From Bacteroidota bacterium (GTDB lineage Bacteria; Bacteroidota; Ignavibacteria; Kryptoniales; JAKASW01), in contig JAJZNW010000116.1 in NCBI GenBank assembly GCA_021811615.1, forward strand, positions 1 through 37,302: DNA of 37,302 bases, read 5' to 3'. Below the pieces are notes generated by a model. The model was not told the DNA's origin, made no database searches, and saw nothing but the letters and a program-made list of their open reading frames with translations. The position numbers were made by a program, and so were the translations under genes. The stretch's first letter is position 1. Each line of letters starts with the position of its first letter. This document shows, one piece after another, positions 24,661 through 33,619 of this stretch.

Positions 24661-25755
24661 ATGAGGCGCTGCCTGTTAGGTGTTGTCCTGGTCATGAGTT
24701 CCGTATATATCAAGAGCGTTCAGGCGGAGACGTTTGTGCCCGCGGACAATCCGTGTATTCAATATTCCGGGAGGTGGGACTTTTCAGACTCGCTGAACCC
24801 AAGGCATTCATGGCCGGGTATTTATATAGTTGCTGTGTTCGACGGAGACACGATCGGCGTCAGGATGCAGGACACTGTCAACTATTACGACGTCTATATC
24901 GACGGAAAACTGCACGGGATTTTTCACGGCGACAGGCCGGGGGACGCAGACTACATACTTGCCACAAATCTTCCGGATACCATTCACACGCTCCGTCTGA
25001 GCCAGCGTAACATTTCGTTCGGCATCTACATGTTCTCTGGTCTGATACTTCAGAGCGGTGCGAAACTATATCCACCGCCGGTTCCGCCCGAAAGGAAAAT
25101 AGAATTCATAGGCGATTCGTACACTGCCGCCGAGGGGAATGAGGCAACTCAGAAGGTCATGCAGTGGACGGCCAAGTTCCCAGTCACCGACATTGACAGC
25201 GGATTTGCCACCATCACCGCGAGACACTTCGACGCACAGTATCACATCACCGCACGGTCGGGGATCGGTGCGGTTTGCGATTGGCAGGGACATTTCAAGA
25301 CATCGATGCTGCATTATTTTGACAGAACTCTCATGGAATCGCCGGAACCTAAATGGGATTTCAAGAAGTGGGTGCCCAACCTGGTCGTGATTTGTCTCGG
25401 CCTGAACGATCACTCGGGTCTTGTTGGGAAGAACGGGAAGGTCTCGGCGAGTAATTCAAGAAAATTCAGGAACGGGTACGCGAAGCTTCTCGCGATGGTT
25501 CGAAGCGCGTATCCGGACGTTCCGATCCTCGTCTGGGCACCTTATCCAATGTGGGCGCGCCGGAATGAGAAGGAGGTGGTAGCAAAAGAGAGGGCTGAGG
25601 GTTTCAGGGAACTCTATTACTCTCACTTCGACAGGTTCCCGGGAGGATATGTCGCTGACGGTCATCCTACCATAGCCACTCACAAGAGGATGGCCGCTGA
25701 ACTCATCAAGGCGATCAACAGGGTTGGAGTCTTTAAGGACCCGGCACGGAACTGA
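24661..25755 (+). CDS. Secreted CE2-like SGNH carbohydrate esterase
   Basis: A 364-residue exported protein: signal peptide (CLLGVVLVMSSVYIKSVQA), then a beta-sandwich domain (about 25-135) and a SGNH hydrolase domain. The nucleophile Ser153 lies in FIGDSYTAAEGNE, LGLNDHSG supplies the oxyanion-hole Asn, and DGHPTIATH the catalytic histidine. A jelly-roll domain before an SGNH domain is the arrangement of carbohydrate esterase family 2, which removes acetyl groups from xylan, mannan or glucan. The frame opens at 24631, but ATG 24661 is chosen because GAAGGAGA sits 7 nt upstream and the signal peptide follows at once. It fits deacetylation ahead of the neighbouring glycanase. Confidence 0.85.
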   Translation: MRRCLLGVVLVMSSVYIKSVQAETFVPADNPCIQYSGRWDFSDSLNPRHSWPGIYIVAVFDGDTIGVRMQDTVNYYDVYIDGKLHGIFHGDRPGDADYILATNLPDTIHTLRLSQRNISFGIYMFSGLILQSGAKLYPPPVPPERKIEFIGDSYTAAEGNEATQKVMQWTAKFPVTDIDSGFATITARHFDAQYHITARSGIGAVCDWQGHFKTSMLHYFDRTLMESPEPKWDFKKWVPNLVVICLGLNDHSGLVGKNGKVSASNSRKFRNGYAKLLAMVRSAYPDVPILVWAPYPMWARRNEKEVVAKERAEGFRELYYSHFDRFPGGYVADGHPTIATHKRMAAELIKAINRVGVFKDPARN

Positions 25756-25872
25756 AGATGAGGTCTACCTCGGCGTCAAATTTCTTTTTCAACGATAGTA
25801 GAGGCTTTTTGTGATTTCTTAGTTAAACATCGTAGGTCCAAAGTAAAGCAAAACAACTTAGGGAGAAGCAAA

Positions 25873-28128
25873 ATGTCTCTGACCTTTACTAATTCATTGA
25901 GGCGCGGGTTGTACTCGGTAATTACAATCCTCGCAACTCTTTTCTTGTTTCAGGCGCAGGGAGCAACTCAAACCCTGGACAGGGTAAAATACGACGGGAA
26001 GGATGTCTTCCTCAGCGGCATCAACGTCGCGTGGGTGAACTATTCCGCCGACTTAGGGCCCAATGCACCGAGCCTGTCCGACTTCAGAGCGATCTTTCAG
26101 CAAGTAAGAAACAGCGGAGGAAACGCACTTCGACTCTGGTTGTACACGACAGGTGCGAATGCTCCGACCTACAATTCACAGGGTTATGTCACCGGACCCG
26201 GGCCGGTTGCAATTCAGAACCTGCGCGAGATACTCTCTCTTGCGCATCAGTATCGGGTAGGCCTGATCCTTTGTCTTTGGTCGTTCGATATGCTTGGAAA
26301 GCATGAGGGACTCGATTCGACGCTTCTCTATGACAACGAGAAGATGCTCACGGACACTTCATATACGATGGCATTCGTCCGCAACGCGCTCACTCCGTTA
26401 GTCGATTCGGTAAAGACAAGCCCGGCGTTAATCGCATGGGAAGTCTGCAACGAGCCGAACGGTATGGTGACAGGAATGGAGTATTACACGCAGGATCCGA
26501 CCGTGCCGATGTCGGCGGTCCAGCAGTTCACGAACCTGATAGCCGGCGGCATACACAGGGCGGATCCGGGTGCGCTCGTGACCGTTGGAGCCGGGAGTTT
26601 CAATATTCTGACAGATGTCAACCTGCCCGCTGCCGCAAAGAGATCCGAGTTGGAGACAATAAGTTCGATGCCGCCAGGAGAGTTGCAGACCATGACGGAC
26701 AACTTCAACGTCGCTCACAGGCTGAACCTGACCACAGAGGAAATGCAGAACTACCTTGAAAGGATAGCTTCGCTCCCGGACAGTAACTATTTTTCTGACA
26801 GGAACCTGATCGCCGCGGGAGGCGATTCGCTAGGAACTCTCGATATCTATTGTGACCATTACTACGGGGGCGTATCGCTCTCTCCGTTCACCCACAATTT
26901 TTCCTATTGGCAGCTCAACAAACCTGTGGTGGTGGCCGAGTTTTATATGCAGAGCACCGACGGCGTCGCCGCCACATCTCTCCTTCAGACACTCTATCAA
27001 AACGGTTATGCCGGTGCTCTAGTCTGGTCCTGGACTGATTTTCCGAAGACCCCCAATAACCCGACTAACGCCGCCGGCGACACATGGGCATCGTTGCAGC
27101 AGATGTGGATTTCCTACAAGCAGGCAATCGATGTCTTCGGTGCCGATTGGCCTGTCGCCTCTATTGTGAATCCGGTCAACAACGGTTTGTACCCCGACAG
27201 TACTCAGATGACATTCACGGCGGCAGTCGTCGATACCGCGGACACGGTAAGTTCCGTCAGGTTCTACGGTGCCGACTCCCTTTTGGCGACGGTGACAGTT
27301 CCATCGGACACATCGGGAGATACACTATTTTATGATTATCAATGGAAGGACCTGGCGCCCGGTAACTATAGCGTGACTGCGGTTGCTGAGAACCGGCAGG
27401 GACAAACAGACTCTTCGGCAGCGGTCAGCTTCTCAGTCGGCACGCCGCCGATGACATATTTATCAGCGAGCACAGCCGTCAAGAATAATTCGAGCATAAC
27501 TTTGAAGAGCGACGGCACCGTCCAGGGAGGCTCTTACTTTGACATCGCAACAAACGATTCGGCTGCTGCCGTGACCTGGACCTTCAAGAATATAGCTTCG
27601 GCTGGAGTCTACCCGGTCTCGTTCGGCTACGAACTTCATTATGCGTCGCCGAAGACGCAGTTTATCAATGTGAACGGCGTCAGGGTCGACACGGTTGTGT
27701 TCCAGGGCTCCACATCCGCCTGGCAGTCCGAAACCATATCGGTTCCACTGGTGACGGGGACGAACACTGTACAAATGCAAATGTCGTGGGGGTGGATGTA
27801 TCTCGCGTACTTAGGTGTACCGACGGAGATAGTCACCCCGGTCTTACAGCAGCCCACCGTCGCGACGAGTTACTCGCTGAGTCAGAATTATCCAAACCCG
27901 TTCAATCCGACGACGAAGATAGAATTCACTTTACCAACTGAAAAGCGGGTGAGCCTTGTCGTTTACGATGTGCTCGGCCAGAAGGTGCAGGTGCTGGTGG
28001 GCCAGAAGTTGTCCCCCGGGACTCACATAGTAAACTTTAACGGCTCGAGTCTTGCGAGCGGAGTTTATTTCTACAGGCTTGTGGCAGGAAGTTACGTGAA
28101 AACAATGAAAATGCTTTTGCTTAAATAA
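25873..28128 (+). CDS. Secreted clan GH-A endoglycanase with type IX sorting domain
   Basis: A 751-residue multidomain protein. After a signal peptide (about 1-33), a GH5-like (beta/alpha)8 domain runs to about residue 425. Its acid/base candidate is Glu194 in WEVCNEPNG and its nucleophile candidate Glu356 in VVVAEFYMQ, followed by LVWSWTDF. An Ig-like domain (about 425-520, starting at WPVASIVNPVNNG) and a carbohydrate-binding-like beta-sandwich (about 525-655, ending WGWMYLAYLGV) follow. From 666 a type IX sorting domain begins with SYSLSQNYPNPFNPTT and ends LVAGSYVKTMKMLLLK. It should be exported and surface-bound or released. Beta-glucan or beta-mannan cleavage is inferred; the exact family is not certain. 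GGGAG precedes the ATG. Confidence 0.9.
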   Translation: MSLTFTNSLRRGLYSVITILATLFLFQAQGATQTLDRVKYDGKDVFLSGINVAWVNYSADLGPNAPSLSDFRAIFQQVRNSGGNALRLWLYTTGANAPTYNSQGYVTGPGPVAIQNLREILSLAHQYRVGLILCLWSFDMLGKHEGLDSTLLYDNEKMLTDTSYTMAFVRNALTPLVDSVKTSPALIAWEVCNEPNGMVTGMEYYTQDPTVPMSAVQQFTNLIAGGIHRADPGALVTVGAGSFNILTDVNLPAAAKRSELETISSMPPGELQTMTDNFNVAHRLNLTTEEMQNYLERIASLPDSNYFSDRNLIAAGGDSLGTLDIYCDHYYGGVSLSPFTHNFSYWQLNKPVVVAEFYMQSTDGVAATSLLQTLYQNGYAGALVWSWTDFPKTPNNPTNAAGDTWASLQQMWISYKQAIDVFGADWPVASIVNPVNNGLYPDSTQMTFTAAVVDTADTVSSVRFYGADSLLATVTVPSDTSGDTLFYDYQWKDLAPGNYSVTAVAENRQGQTDSSAAVSFSVGTPPMTYLSASTAVKNNSSITLKSDGTVQGGSYFDIATNDSAAAVTWTFKNIASAGVYPVSFGYELHYASPKTQFINVNGVRVDTVVFQGSTSAWQSETISVPLVTGTNTVQMQMSWGWMYLAYLGVPTEIVTPVLQQPTVATSYSLSQNYPNPFNPTTKIEFTLPTEKRVSLVVYDVLGQKVQVLVGQKLSPGTHIVNFNGSSLASGVYFYRLVAGSYVKTMKMLLLK

Positions 28129-28175
28129 GGATGTCGTGCATGTCTGTCGATTCAAGCCGACTCTAGAACAGGGTA

Positions 28176-28204
28176 TGGCGCCGCCGAGTATGCGGGCGGC
28201 GCCA
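28176..28204 (+). other. Strong GC-rich hairpin between the endoglycanase and GH94 genes
   Basis: TGGCGCCGCC (28176-28185) and GGCGGCGCCA (28195-28204) are perfect 10-bp complements with a 9-nt loop, 47 nt after the endoglycanase stop. A second small hairpin, GCAG/CTGC (28208-28220), follows. There is no T-run, so this may be a non-canonical terminator or an RNA processing or stabilising element. Confidence 0.55.
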
Positions 28205-28377
28205 GAGGCAGGCTGTCTGCTTACAATCGCTGCGCATGTCTGGGATCCGGTTGTTGACTTATGATGCAGCTTCCTTCAAGGAATGAGAAGACGAATGCAT
28301 CCGAGTGAAGCGCGCGATCGGCAGGCAGCGATTCTAATAATGAAAACCGCCGGTTGTCAACCTATGGAGAAATCGTT

Positions 28378-30819
28378 ATGAAGTACGGATTTTTCGACGA
28401 TCAGGGAAGAGAGTACGTCATCACAAATCCGCGGACGCCTTACCCGTGGATCAACTATCTGGGAAGCCAGGACTTCTTCACAATCATCTCGAGCACCGCG
28501 GGTGGCTACACCTTTTTCAGGGACGCGAGACTGAGACGTATCACGCGTTTCAGATACAATAACGTTCCGCCGGATATGGGGGGAAAATACTTCTATATCA
28601 AAGACGGTGGTACGGTCTGGTCTCCGGGTTGGAAACCTGTGAAGACTGAGCTCGATTCGTACGAGTGCCGTCACGGTCTCGGGTATACGAGGCTGACCGG
28701 AAAAAAGGACGATCTCGAGGCGGAAGTACTGTATTTCGTTCCCGTCGACTTCCGCGGCGAAGTTCAGAAATTAAGACTGAGGAACAATGGGAAGTCGGAG
28801 AAATCATTGAAGGTATTTTCTTTTGTGGAATGGTGTCTCTGGAATGCCTTCGACGATATGACGAATTTTCAGCGTAATCTTTCGACGGGCGAAGTTGAGG
28901 TCGAGGGATCAGCAATCTATCACAAGACGGAATACAAGGAGCGGAGAAACCACTACGCATTTTATTCGGTGAATGCCCCGATCGCAGGATTCGATACGGA
29001 TCGTGATTCATTCATCGGGATGTACAACGGCTTTGAGAACCCGGAAGCGGTCGTGGATGGAAAATCGAGAGACTCCGTTGCGCACGGCTGGTCGCCAATC
29101 GCCTCCCATTGTCTCGAAGTAAACCTCAACCCCGGCGAGGAAAAAGAGTATGTGTTTCTCCTCGGTTATGTAGAGAATGACCAGGAAGAGAAATTCGAGT
29201 CCGATGGTGTGATCAACAAGAAGATCGCCCGCGAGATGATGGAGGCCGTGTCAACGCCGGACAAAGTGAGTAGAATGTTCGACCGCCTTCGTGCTTACTG
29301 GGACGATCTTCTTTCGGTTTTCACGCTCGAGAGTAAAGACGACAAACTCAACAGGATGGTCAACATCTGGAATCAATATCAATGCATGGTGACATTCTGC
29401 ATGTCGAGAAGCGCCTCCTACTTCGAATCGGGGATAGGGCGGGGGATGGGATTCCGCGATTCGAACCAGGACATAATCGGTTTCGTTCACCAGATTCCGG
29501 AAAAGGCGAAGGAAAGGATATTAGACATCGCGGCAACGCAGCTTCAGGATGGCGGTGCGTATCACCAGTATCAGCCTCTGACAAAGAAAGGCAACAACGA
29601 GATCGGAGGGAATTTTAACGATGACCCGCTCTGGCTGATACTCTCGACGTCTGCGTATCTCAAGGAGACCGGTGATTGGAGGATTTTAGATGTGAACGTG
29701 CCGTTCGACAACGACCCTTCAACAGCTCAACCTCTTCTCGAGCACCTGAGGCGTTCTTTCTACCACGTGGTGAACAATCTCGGCCCTCACAATCTCCCGC
29801 TTATCGGACGAGCCGACTGGAACGACTGTCTCAATCTCAACTGCTTTTCCAATAATCCGGACGAATCATTTCAAACAACTGAAAACCGAAAGGGCGGAAC
29901 GGCGGAGTCGGTCTTCATTGCAGGGATGTTCATCCTATACGGGGGCGAGTACGAAAAGATACTCAGGGAACTGAAACGCGACAGGGAGGCGGATGAAGCT
30001 GAAGAGTTGATCCAACGTATGAAGAAGTCGCTCGACTCGGCAGGTTGGGACGGGGAATGGTTCCTCCGGGCATATGATTTCTTCGGGAGAAAGGTCGGGA
30101 GCAAGGAGAATGAAGAAGGACAGATCTTCATCGAGCCGCAGGGGATGTGCGTGATGGCAGGAGTCGGCATCGAGGATGGGCGCGCCGGAATGGCCCTCGG
30201 GTCTGTGAAGAAGAGGCTCGATTGCGAATATGGCATCGTCCTTCTAAACCCGGCATTCAAGAAATACCACATCGAGTACGGCGAGATATCCACGTACCCC
30301 CCCGGCTACAAGGAGAACGCGGGGATCTTCTGCCATAACAACCCATGGATAATGATTGCAGAAACGATGCTCGGCAATGGCGAAGCCGCATTCGAGTATT
30401 ACAGGAAGATTGCGCCGTCTTATCTTGAGGAAATCAGCGACCTGCATAAGATGGAACCTTACGTCTATCCGCAGATGATTGCGGGGAAGGACGCTTTCAG
30501 GCCGGGCGAGGCAAAGAACTCGTGGCTATCGGGCACCGCCTCCTGGGTATTCTATGCCATCTCCCAATACATACTCGGGATCAGGCCAAGCTATGACGGC
30601 CTGATAGTCGATCCCTGCATCCCAAAGGGTTGGGAGGGATTTGTCGTCACGCGGAAGTTCCGCGGGGCCGAGTACAGGATCGAAGTCACCAATCCTGACA
30701 GAGTAGCGAAGGGTGTGAAGCGGCTCAAAGTCGACGGCGAGGACGTGCCCGGCAATGTTGTCCCTGTATTTCCTTCAGGCGGGAGGCATGAGGTCAAGGT
30801 CGTATTGGGACAGGTGTAA
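28378..30819 (+). CDS. Cellobiose phosphorylase (GH94)
   Basis: An 813-residue cytoplasmic enzyme without a signal peptide. It starts [14 protein letters not shown], and the N-terminal segment [17 protein letters not shown] is nearly that of clostridial cellobiose phosphorylases. The catalytic region is [14 protein letters not shown] (Asp480 and Asp483), preceded by [14 protein letters not shown] and followed by [19 protein letters not shown]. It splits cellobiose with phosphate into glucose 1-phosphate and glucose, saving ATP. The close match through the substrate-binding segments favours cellobiose over chitobiose or longer cellodextrins. ATG 28378 has GGAGA 7 nt upstream; an upstream TTG at 28354 has no support. 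No sugar importer is adjacent. Confidence 0.95.
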   Translation: MKYGFFDDQGREYVITNPRTPYPWINYLGSQDFFTIISSTAGGYTFFRDARLRRITRFRYNNVPPDMGGKYFYIKDGGTVWSPGWKPVKTELDSYECRHGLGYTRLTGKKDDLEAEVLYFVPVDFRGEVQKLRLRNNGKSEKSLKVFSFVEWCLWNAFDDMTNFQRNLSTGEVEVEGSAIYHKTEYKERRNHYAFYSVNAPIAGFDTDRDSFIGMYNGFENPEAVVDGKSRDSVAHGWSPIASHCLEVNLNPGEEKEYVFLLGYVENDQEEKFESDGVINKKIAREMMEAVSTPDKVSRMFDRLRAYWDDLLSVFTLESKDDKLNRMVNIWNQYQCMVTFCMSRSASYFESGIGRGMGFRDSNQDIIGFVHQIPEKAKERILDIAATQLQDGGAYHQYQPLTKKGNNEIGGNFNDDPLWLILSTSAYLKETGDWRILDVNVPFDNDPSTAQPLLEHLRRSFYHVVNNLGPHNLPLIGRADWNDCLNLNCFSNNPDESFQTTENRKGGTAESVFIAGMFILYGGEYEKILRELKRDREADEAEELIQRMKKSLDSAGWDGEWFLRAYDFFGRKVGSKENEEGQIFIEPQGMCVMAGVGIEDGRAGMALGSVKKRLDCEYGIVLLNPAFKKYHIEYGEISTYPPGYKENAGIFCHNNPWIMIAETMLGNGEAAFEYYRKIAPSYLEEISDLHKMEPYVYPQMIAGKDAFRPGEAKNSWLSGTASWVFYAISQYILGIRPSYDGLIVDPCIPKGWEGFVVTRKFRGAEYRIEVTNPDRVAKGVKRLKVDGEDVPGNVVPVFPSGGRHEVKVVLGQV

Positions 30820-30893
30820 AGGGAATCCGATATATGACAGGGCAGTCGTTTATACTTCGAATGCTGCGGAGGAAATCGAAATACGGGGCCCAA

Positions 30894-30921
30894 TTGATTT
30901 AAGAGAATTCCTCGTTATCTT
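30894..30921 (+). promoter_or_regulatory. Candidate sigma-70-type promoter for the HEGGH membrane protein
   Basis: TTGATT (30894-30899), 16-nt spacer, TATCTT (30916-30921). The predicted start of transcription would be only about 15-20 nt before the ATG at 30945, leaving room for the GGAAAGAGAG ribosome binding site. Confidence 0.35.
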
Positions 30922-30944
30922 ATTTCCGACATCAGGAAAGAGAG

Positions 30945-31487
30945 ATGAACAAGTCAATCATAGTACTGGATCTTCTCGTGCTCGCCGTGGTGGCCTACTT
31001 CACATGGTACATGGCCACAGACTATCAGACCTTCGCCGGAAGGGCGCACATTCCTTTTGTGCTGTGGGTGATCGACACGATCGACCTCTTCATACACGAA
31101 GGTGGTCACTTCTTTTTCGGATTCATGGGGCGCCTCATCTATTTCATGGGAGGCTCGCTTATGCAGGTTGTGCTTCCGTCGCTTGCCATATGGGTCTTCC
31201 TTAAATCCGGTTTCAGGTCTCTTATCGGCACGCTTTACTGGCTGGGCCACAATCTGATTAACGTGTCGGTCTATATCGGTGACGCTCCTTACCGAAGGCT
31301 ACCGTTGATATCCGATTCCGCTATCCATGACTGGAATTGGATCTTCAACCATTTGGGCGACATGGACATGGCGGCTCCTGTCTCGACAACTGTGTTCGTG
31401 GCTGGGATCGCTGCCTGTGTCGGCGCAGTATTGACCGCAGGATTTTTCCTCGTCAGCGATATAAGAGAGACGTTTTTCGTGGAGTGA
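30945..31487 (+). CDS. Membrane protein with HEGGH motif
   Basis: A 180-residue integral membrane protein with four to five hydrophobic segments. A His-Glu-Gly-Gly-His sequence at residues 51-55 sits at the start of a membrane helix (FIHEGGHFFFGFMG). This is the HExxH zinc-binding pattern of metallopeptidases, and its place in a membrane segment recalls M50/site-2-type proteases. A possible third ligand is in YWLGHNLINVSVYIGD, or in HDWNWIFNHLGDMD. The family is not one I can name. Neighbours are the GH94 gene before it and a Dabb gene 5 nt after it; neither suggests a substrate. Confidence 0.75.
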   Translation: MNKSIIVLDLLVLAVVAYFTWYMATDYQTFAGRAHIPFVLWVIDTIDLFIHEGGHFFFGFMGRLIYFMGGSLMQVVLPSLAIWVFLKSGFRSLIGTLYWLGHNLINVSVYIGDAPYRRLPLISDSAIHDWNWIFNHLGDMDMAAPVSTTVFVAGIAACVGAVLTAGFFLVSDIRETFFVE

Positions 31488-31492
31488 GACGA

Positions 31493-31792
31493 ATGATTCG
31501 ACACTTAATATTTTTTAAGTTCAAACCCGGGACAGCGGAGCCGGACATAAAGAAACTGGAGGCCGGACTCGGCGCGCTGCCGGGGCTGATCCCCGAAATA
31601 AGGTCTTACGAGTTCGGTCGCGATCTCGCCAGGGTGGAGAGGTCGTTCGACTTCGCGCTCGTGTCGTCGTTCGACGATCTCGAGTCTGTCAAACGATACG
31701 GCGCTCACCCTGAACACCGGAAGGTTCTGGAACATATCAATGCCATCTGTAGTACTATCAGATCGGTTGATTTTGAAGTTGAAAGCGAGTAA
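31493..31792 (+). CDS. Dabb-family (stress-responsive alpha/beta barrel) protein
   Basis: A 99-residue ferredoxin-like-fold protein with the Dabb signature: IRHLIFFKFKPGT at the start, a central helix, LPGLIPEIRSYEFGRD, then FDFALVSSFDDLESVKRYGAHPEHRKVLEHI. Dabb proteins form dimers that bind or convert small hydrophobic compounds; the bacterial role is mostly unknown. The frame is open from 31337 inside the preceding gene, but the family N-terminus begins at ATG 31493, 5 nt after that gene's stop, with GGAG just upstream. Confidence 0.9.
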   Translation: MIRHLIFFKFKPGTAEPDIKKLEAGLGALPGLIPEIRSYEFGRDLARVERSFDFALVSSFDDLESVKRYGAHPEHRKVLEHINAICSTIRSVDFEVESE

Positions 31793-31865
31793 GCGGCGAG
31801 CCGGACGCATGGGTGAAAGTGAATGATGCGGTCCGCATTTCTCAACTAACGAGCAAAGGGGACAA

Positions 31866-32780
31866 ATGTCTGAGACAATCCTCTCGACAGAGGGATTGAG
31901 TAAACGGTTCGGCAGCAGGTGGGCCGTGAAGGATCTCAACCTGGATGTCCGTGCAGGTGAGATTTTCGGATTCCTCGGGCCGAACGGCGCTGGAAAAAGC
32001 ACGACGATCAGGATGATACTCACGCTTCTTCTGCCGACATCCGGGAGTGTAAGAGTCTTCGGAAAAGAGATCCGCCGTCACAGGGCGGAGATACTTTCGA
32101 GAGTATGCGGGATAGTTGAGAAACCAGACTTCTATCTCTTTCTTTCAGCATACAAGAACCTCGAACTTCTCGGTTCGCTGTCGAGAAAGGTCACGGCGGA
32201 CGAGATATTCGAGGCGCTCGAAATTGTCGGGTTGAGAGCGAGAGCAGGCGATAAGGTGAAGACTTTTTCGCACGGGATGAAGCAGCGGCTCGGTATCGCG
32301 CAGGCAATACTGACCAGGCCAGACCTTGTAATACTCGACGAGCCGACTTCCGGCCTGGACCCTCAGGGAATGAAAGAAGTCCGCGAACTTGTCTTGAAGC
32401 TTTCGAGGGAGCACGGGACCACGATTTTCCTGTCGTCACACCTTCTTACGGAAGTCGAAGCGGTCGCACAAAGGATGGCGGTACTCAATCATGGCGAACT
32501 GGTCGCTCAGGGACCTGTTTCGGAGCTTATGAACGACGGATCGTCCTATTTTACAATCACCGCATCTCCGATGGAGAAAGCTCTGGAGTTACTTCGGCGT
32601 GTGAGCTGGGTTGAAGTGGTAGCGGAAGGGAACGGCATCGACGTGCGCATCGATTCACTCAGGGCGGCAGAGTTGAACAGGCTTCTCGTCACGTCCGGGA
32701 TAGATGTTTCGTCGTTTGCCGCGAAACGCACACTCGAAGACTACTTCCTTAAAATCACGGAAGGGGCGTCCGAAGTATGA
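31866..32780 (+). CDS. ABC transporter ATP-binding protein
   Basis: A 304-residue ABC ATPase with Walker A GPNGAGKST (38-46), signature FSHGMKQRLGIAQA (a common variant of LSGGQ in this group), Walker B LVILDEPTSGLD and switch histidine in SSHLL. The C-terminal 80 residues are the extension seen in ABC-2 type exporters of the CcmA/YhaQ/Nat kind. It would power the permease encoded next, whose start overlaps its stop (ATGA). Likely a two-component exporter of an unidentified substrate, possibly drug, peptide or lipid. Confidence 0.94.
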   Translation: MSETILSTEGLSKRFGSRWAVKDLNLDVRAGEIFGFLGPNGAGKSTTIRMILTLLLPTSGSVRVFGKEIRRHRAEILSRVCGIVEKPDFYLFLSAYKNLELLGSLSRKVTADEIFEALEIVGLRARAGDKVKTFSHGMKQRLGIAQAILTRPDLVILDEPTSGLDPQGMKEVRELVLKLSREHGTTIFLSSHLLTEVEAVAQRMAVLNHGELVAQGPVSELMNDGSSYFTITASPMEKALELLRRVSWVEVVAEGNGIDVRIDSLRAAELNRLLVTSGIDVSSFAAKRTLEDYFLKITEGASEV

Positions 32781-33619
32781 GTCTCTTCACCGTTGAAATA
32801 GAAAAGACTTACCGGCGGTGGCGGACCTACATCGGCTTTGCCGTCATACTCGCTGCCGTCCTTCTCCTGGAAGTGATAATCAAGCTCAACGAACCGCAGA
32901 TGTCCCGTGCCTTTTCAGGAGGGCTAAACGCGGATTTCTTGATCTCGGGACATATCCTGAATGCATGGGTCATTACGGCCTTCATAATGAACTCACTCTA
33001 TATCCATGTACCGTTTCTGATAGCGCTCGTAGCCGGAGATATGGTATCTTCGGAGGCAACTTCGGGAACTCTCCGCTTCATGTTGATCAGACCGCCTTCG
33101 CGTACGAAGATAATATCTGCGAAATTCCTGGCGATGCTTTTTTACACCGCTTCCCTGATCGTTTTTTTCGGTATCTTAAGCGTGGGTCTCGGTCTCATCT
33201 TTTTTGGGGGAGGCGATCTGGTGAAGTTCCAGCCGGGCCTACCTCACATTGTCGTCCTGCCGGCGCACATCGCCGCCTCCCGGACCGGGATGGCATTTCT
33301 CGCCGCGATTCTTTCGATGTCCGTTGTCGGTTCTCTCGCATTTCTGTTCTCTACTCTTGCCGATAATTCGATCGGTCCCATCATCGGGTCGATCGCAGTC
33401 GTTATCATTTCTTTCATACTCGGCAATCTGCCGTTTGAGTTCACCGAATCGCTCCGTCCGTACCTGTTCACGACGTACATGGGAATATGGCAGCTTCTGC
33501 TCGATAACCCTATCCAGTGGTCTATAGTCGGCAAATATGCGCTCGCCCTGCTCGGATATGACACTGTATTTTTCGGAATTGCATATTATGTTTTTGTAAG
33601 AAAGGATATAAAGAGCTGA
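32777..33619 (+). CDS. ABC-2 type transporter permease
   Basis: A 280-residue membrane protein with six hydrophobic segments, the usual ABC-2 permease layout. MSLFTVEIEKTYRRWRTYIGFAV begins the first helix, and AGDMVSSEATSGTLRFMLIRPPSRTKIISAKFLA is the conserved cytoplasmic coupling segment after helix 2. It forms the channel for the ATPase encoded before it. Its stop overlaps the following ATG (TGATG), tying the LolA-like gene to the same operon. Confidence 0.92.
   Translation: MSLFTVEIEKTYRRWRTYIGFAVILAAVLLLEVIIKLNEPQMSRAFSGGLNADFLISGHILNAWVITAFIMNSLYIHVPFLIALVAGDMVSSEATSGTLRFMLIRPPSRTKIISAKFLAMLFYTASLIVFFGILSVGLGLIFFGGGDLVKFQPGLPHIVVLPAHIAASRTGMAFLAAILSMSVVGSLAFLFSTLADNSIGPIIGSIAVVIISFILGNLPFEFTESLRPYLFTTYMGIWQLLLDNPIQWSIVGKYALALLGYDTVFFGIAYYVFVRKDIKS

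Noticed and set aside
28254..28285. TTGACT upstream of the GH94 gene as a -35 element
   Set aside because: The sequence 16-18 nt downstream (around CAAGGA) has no likeness to a -10 element.
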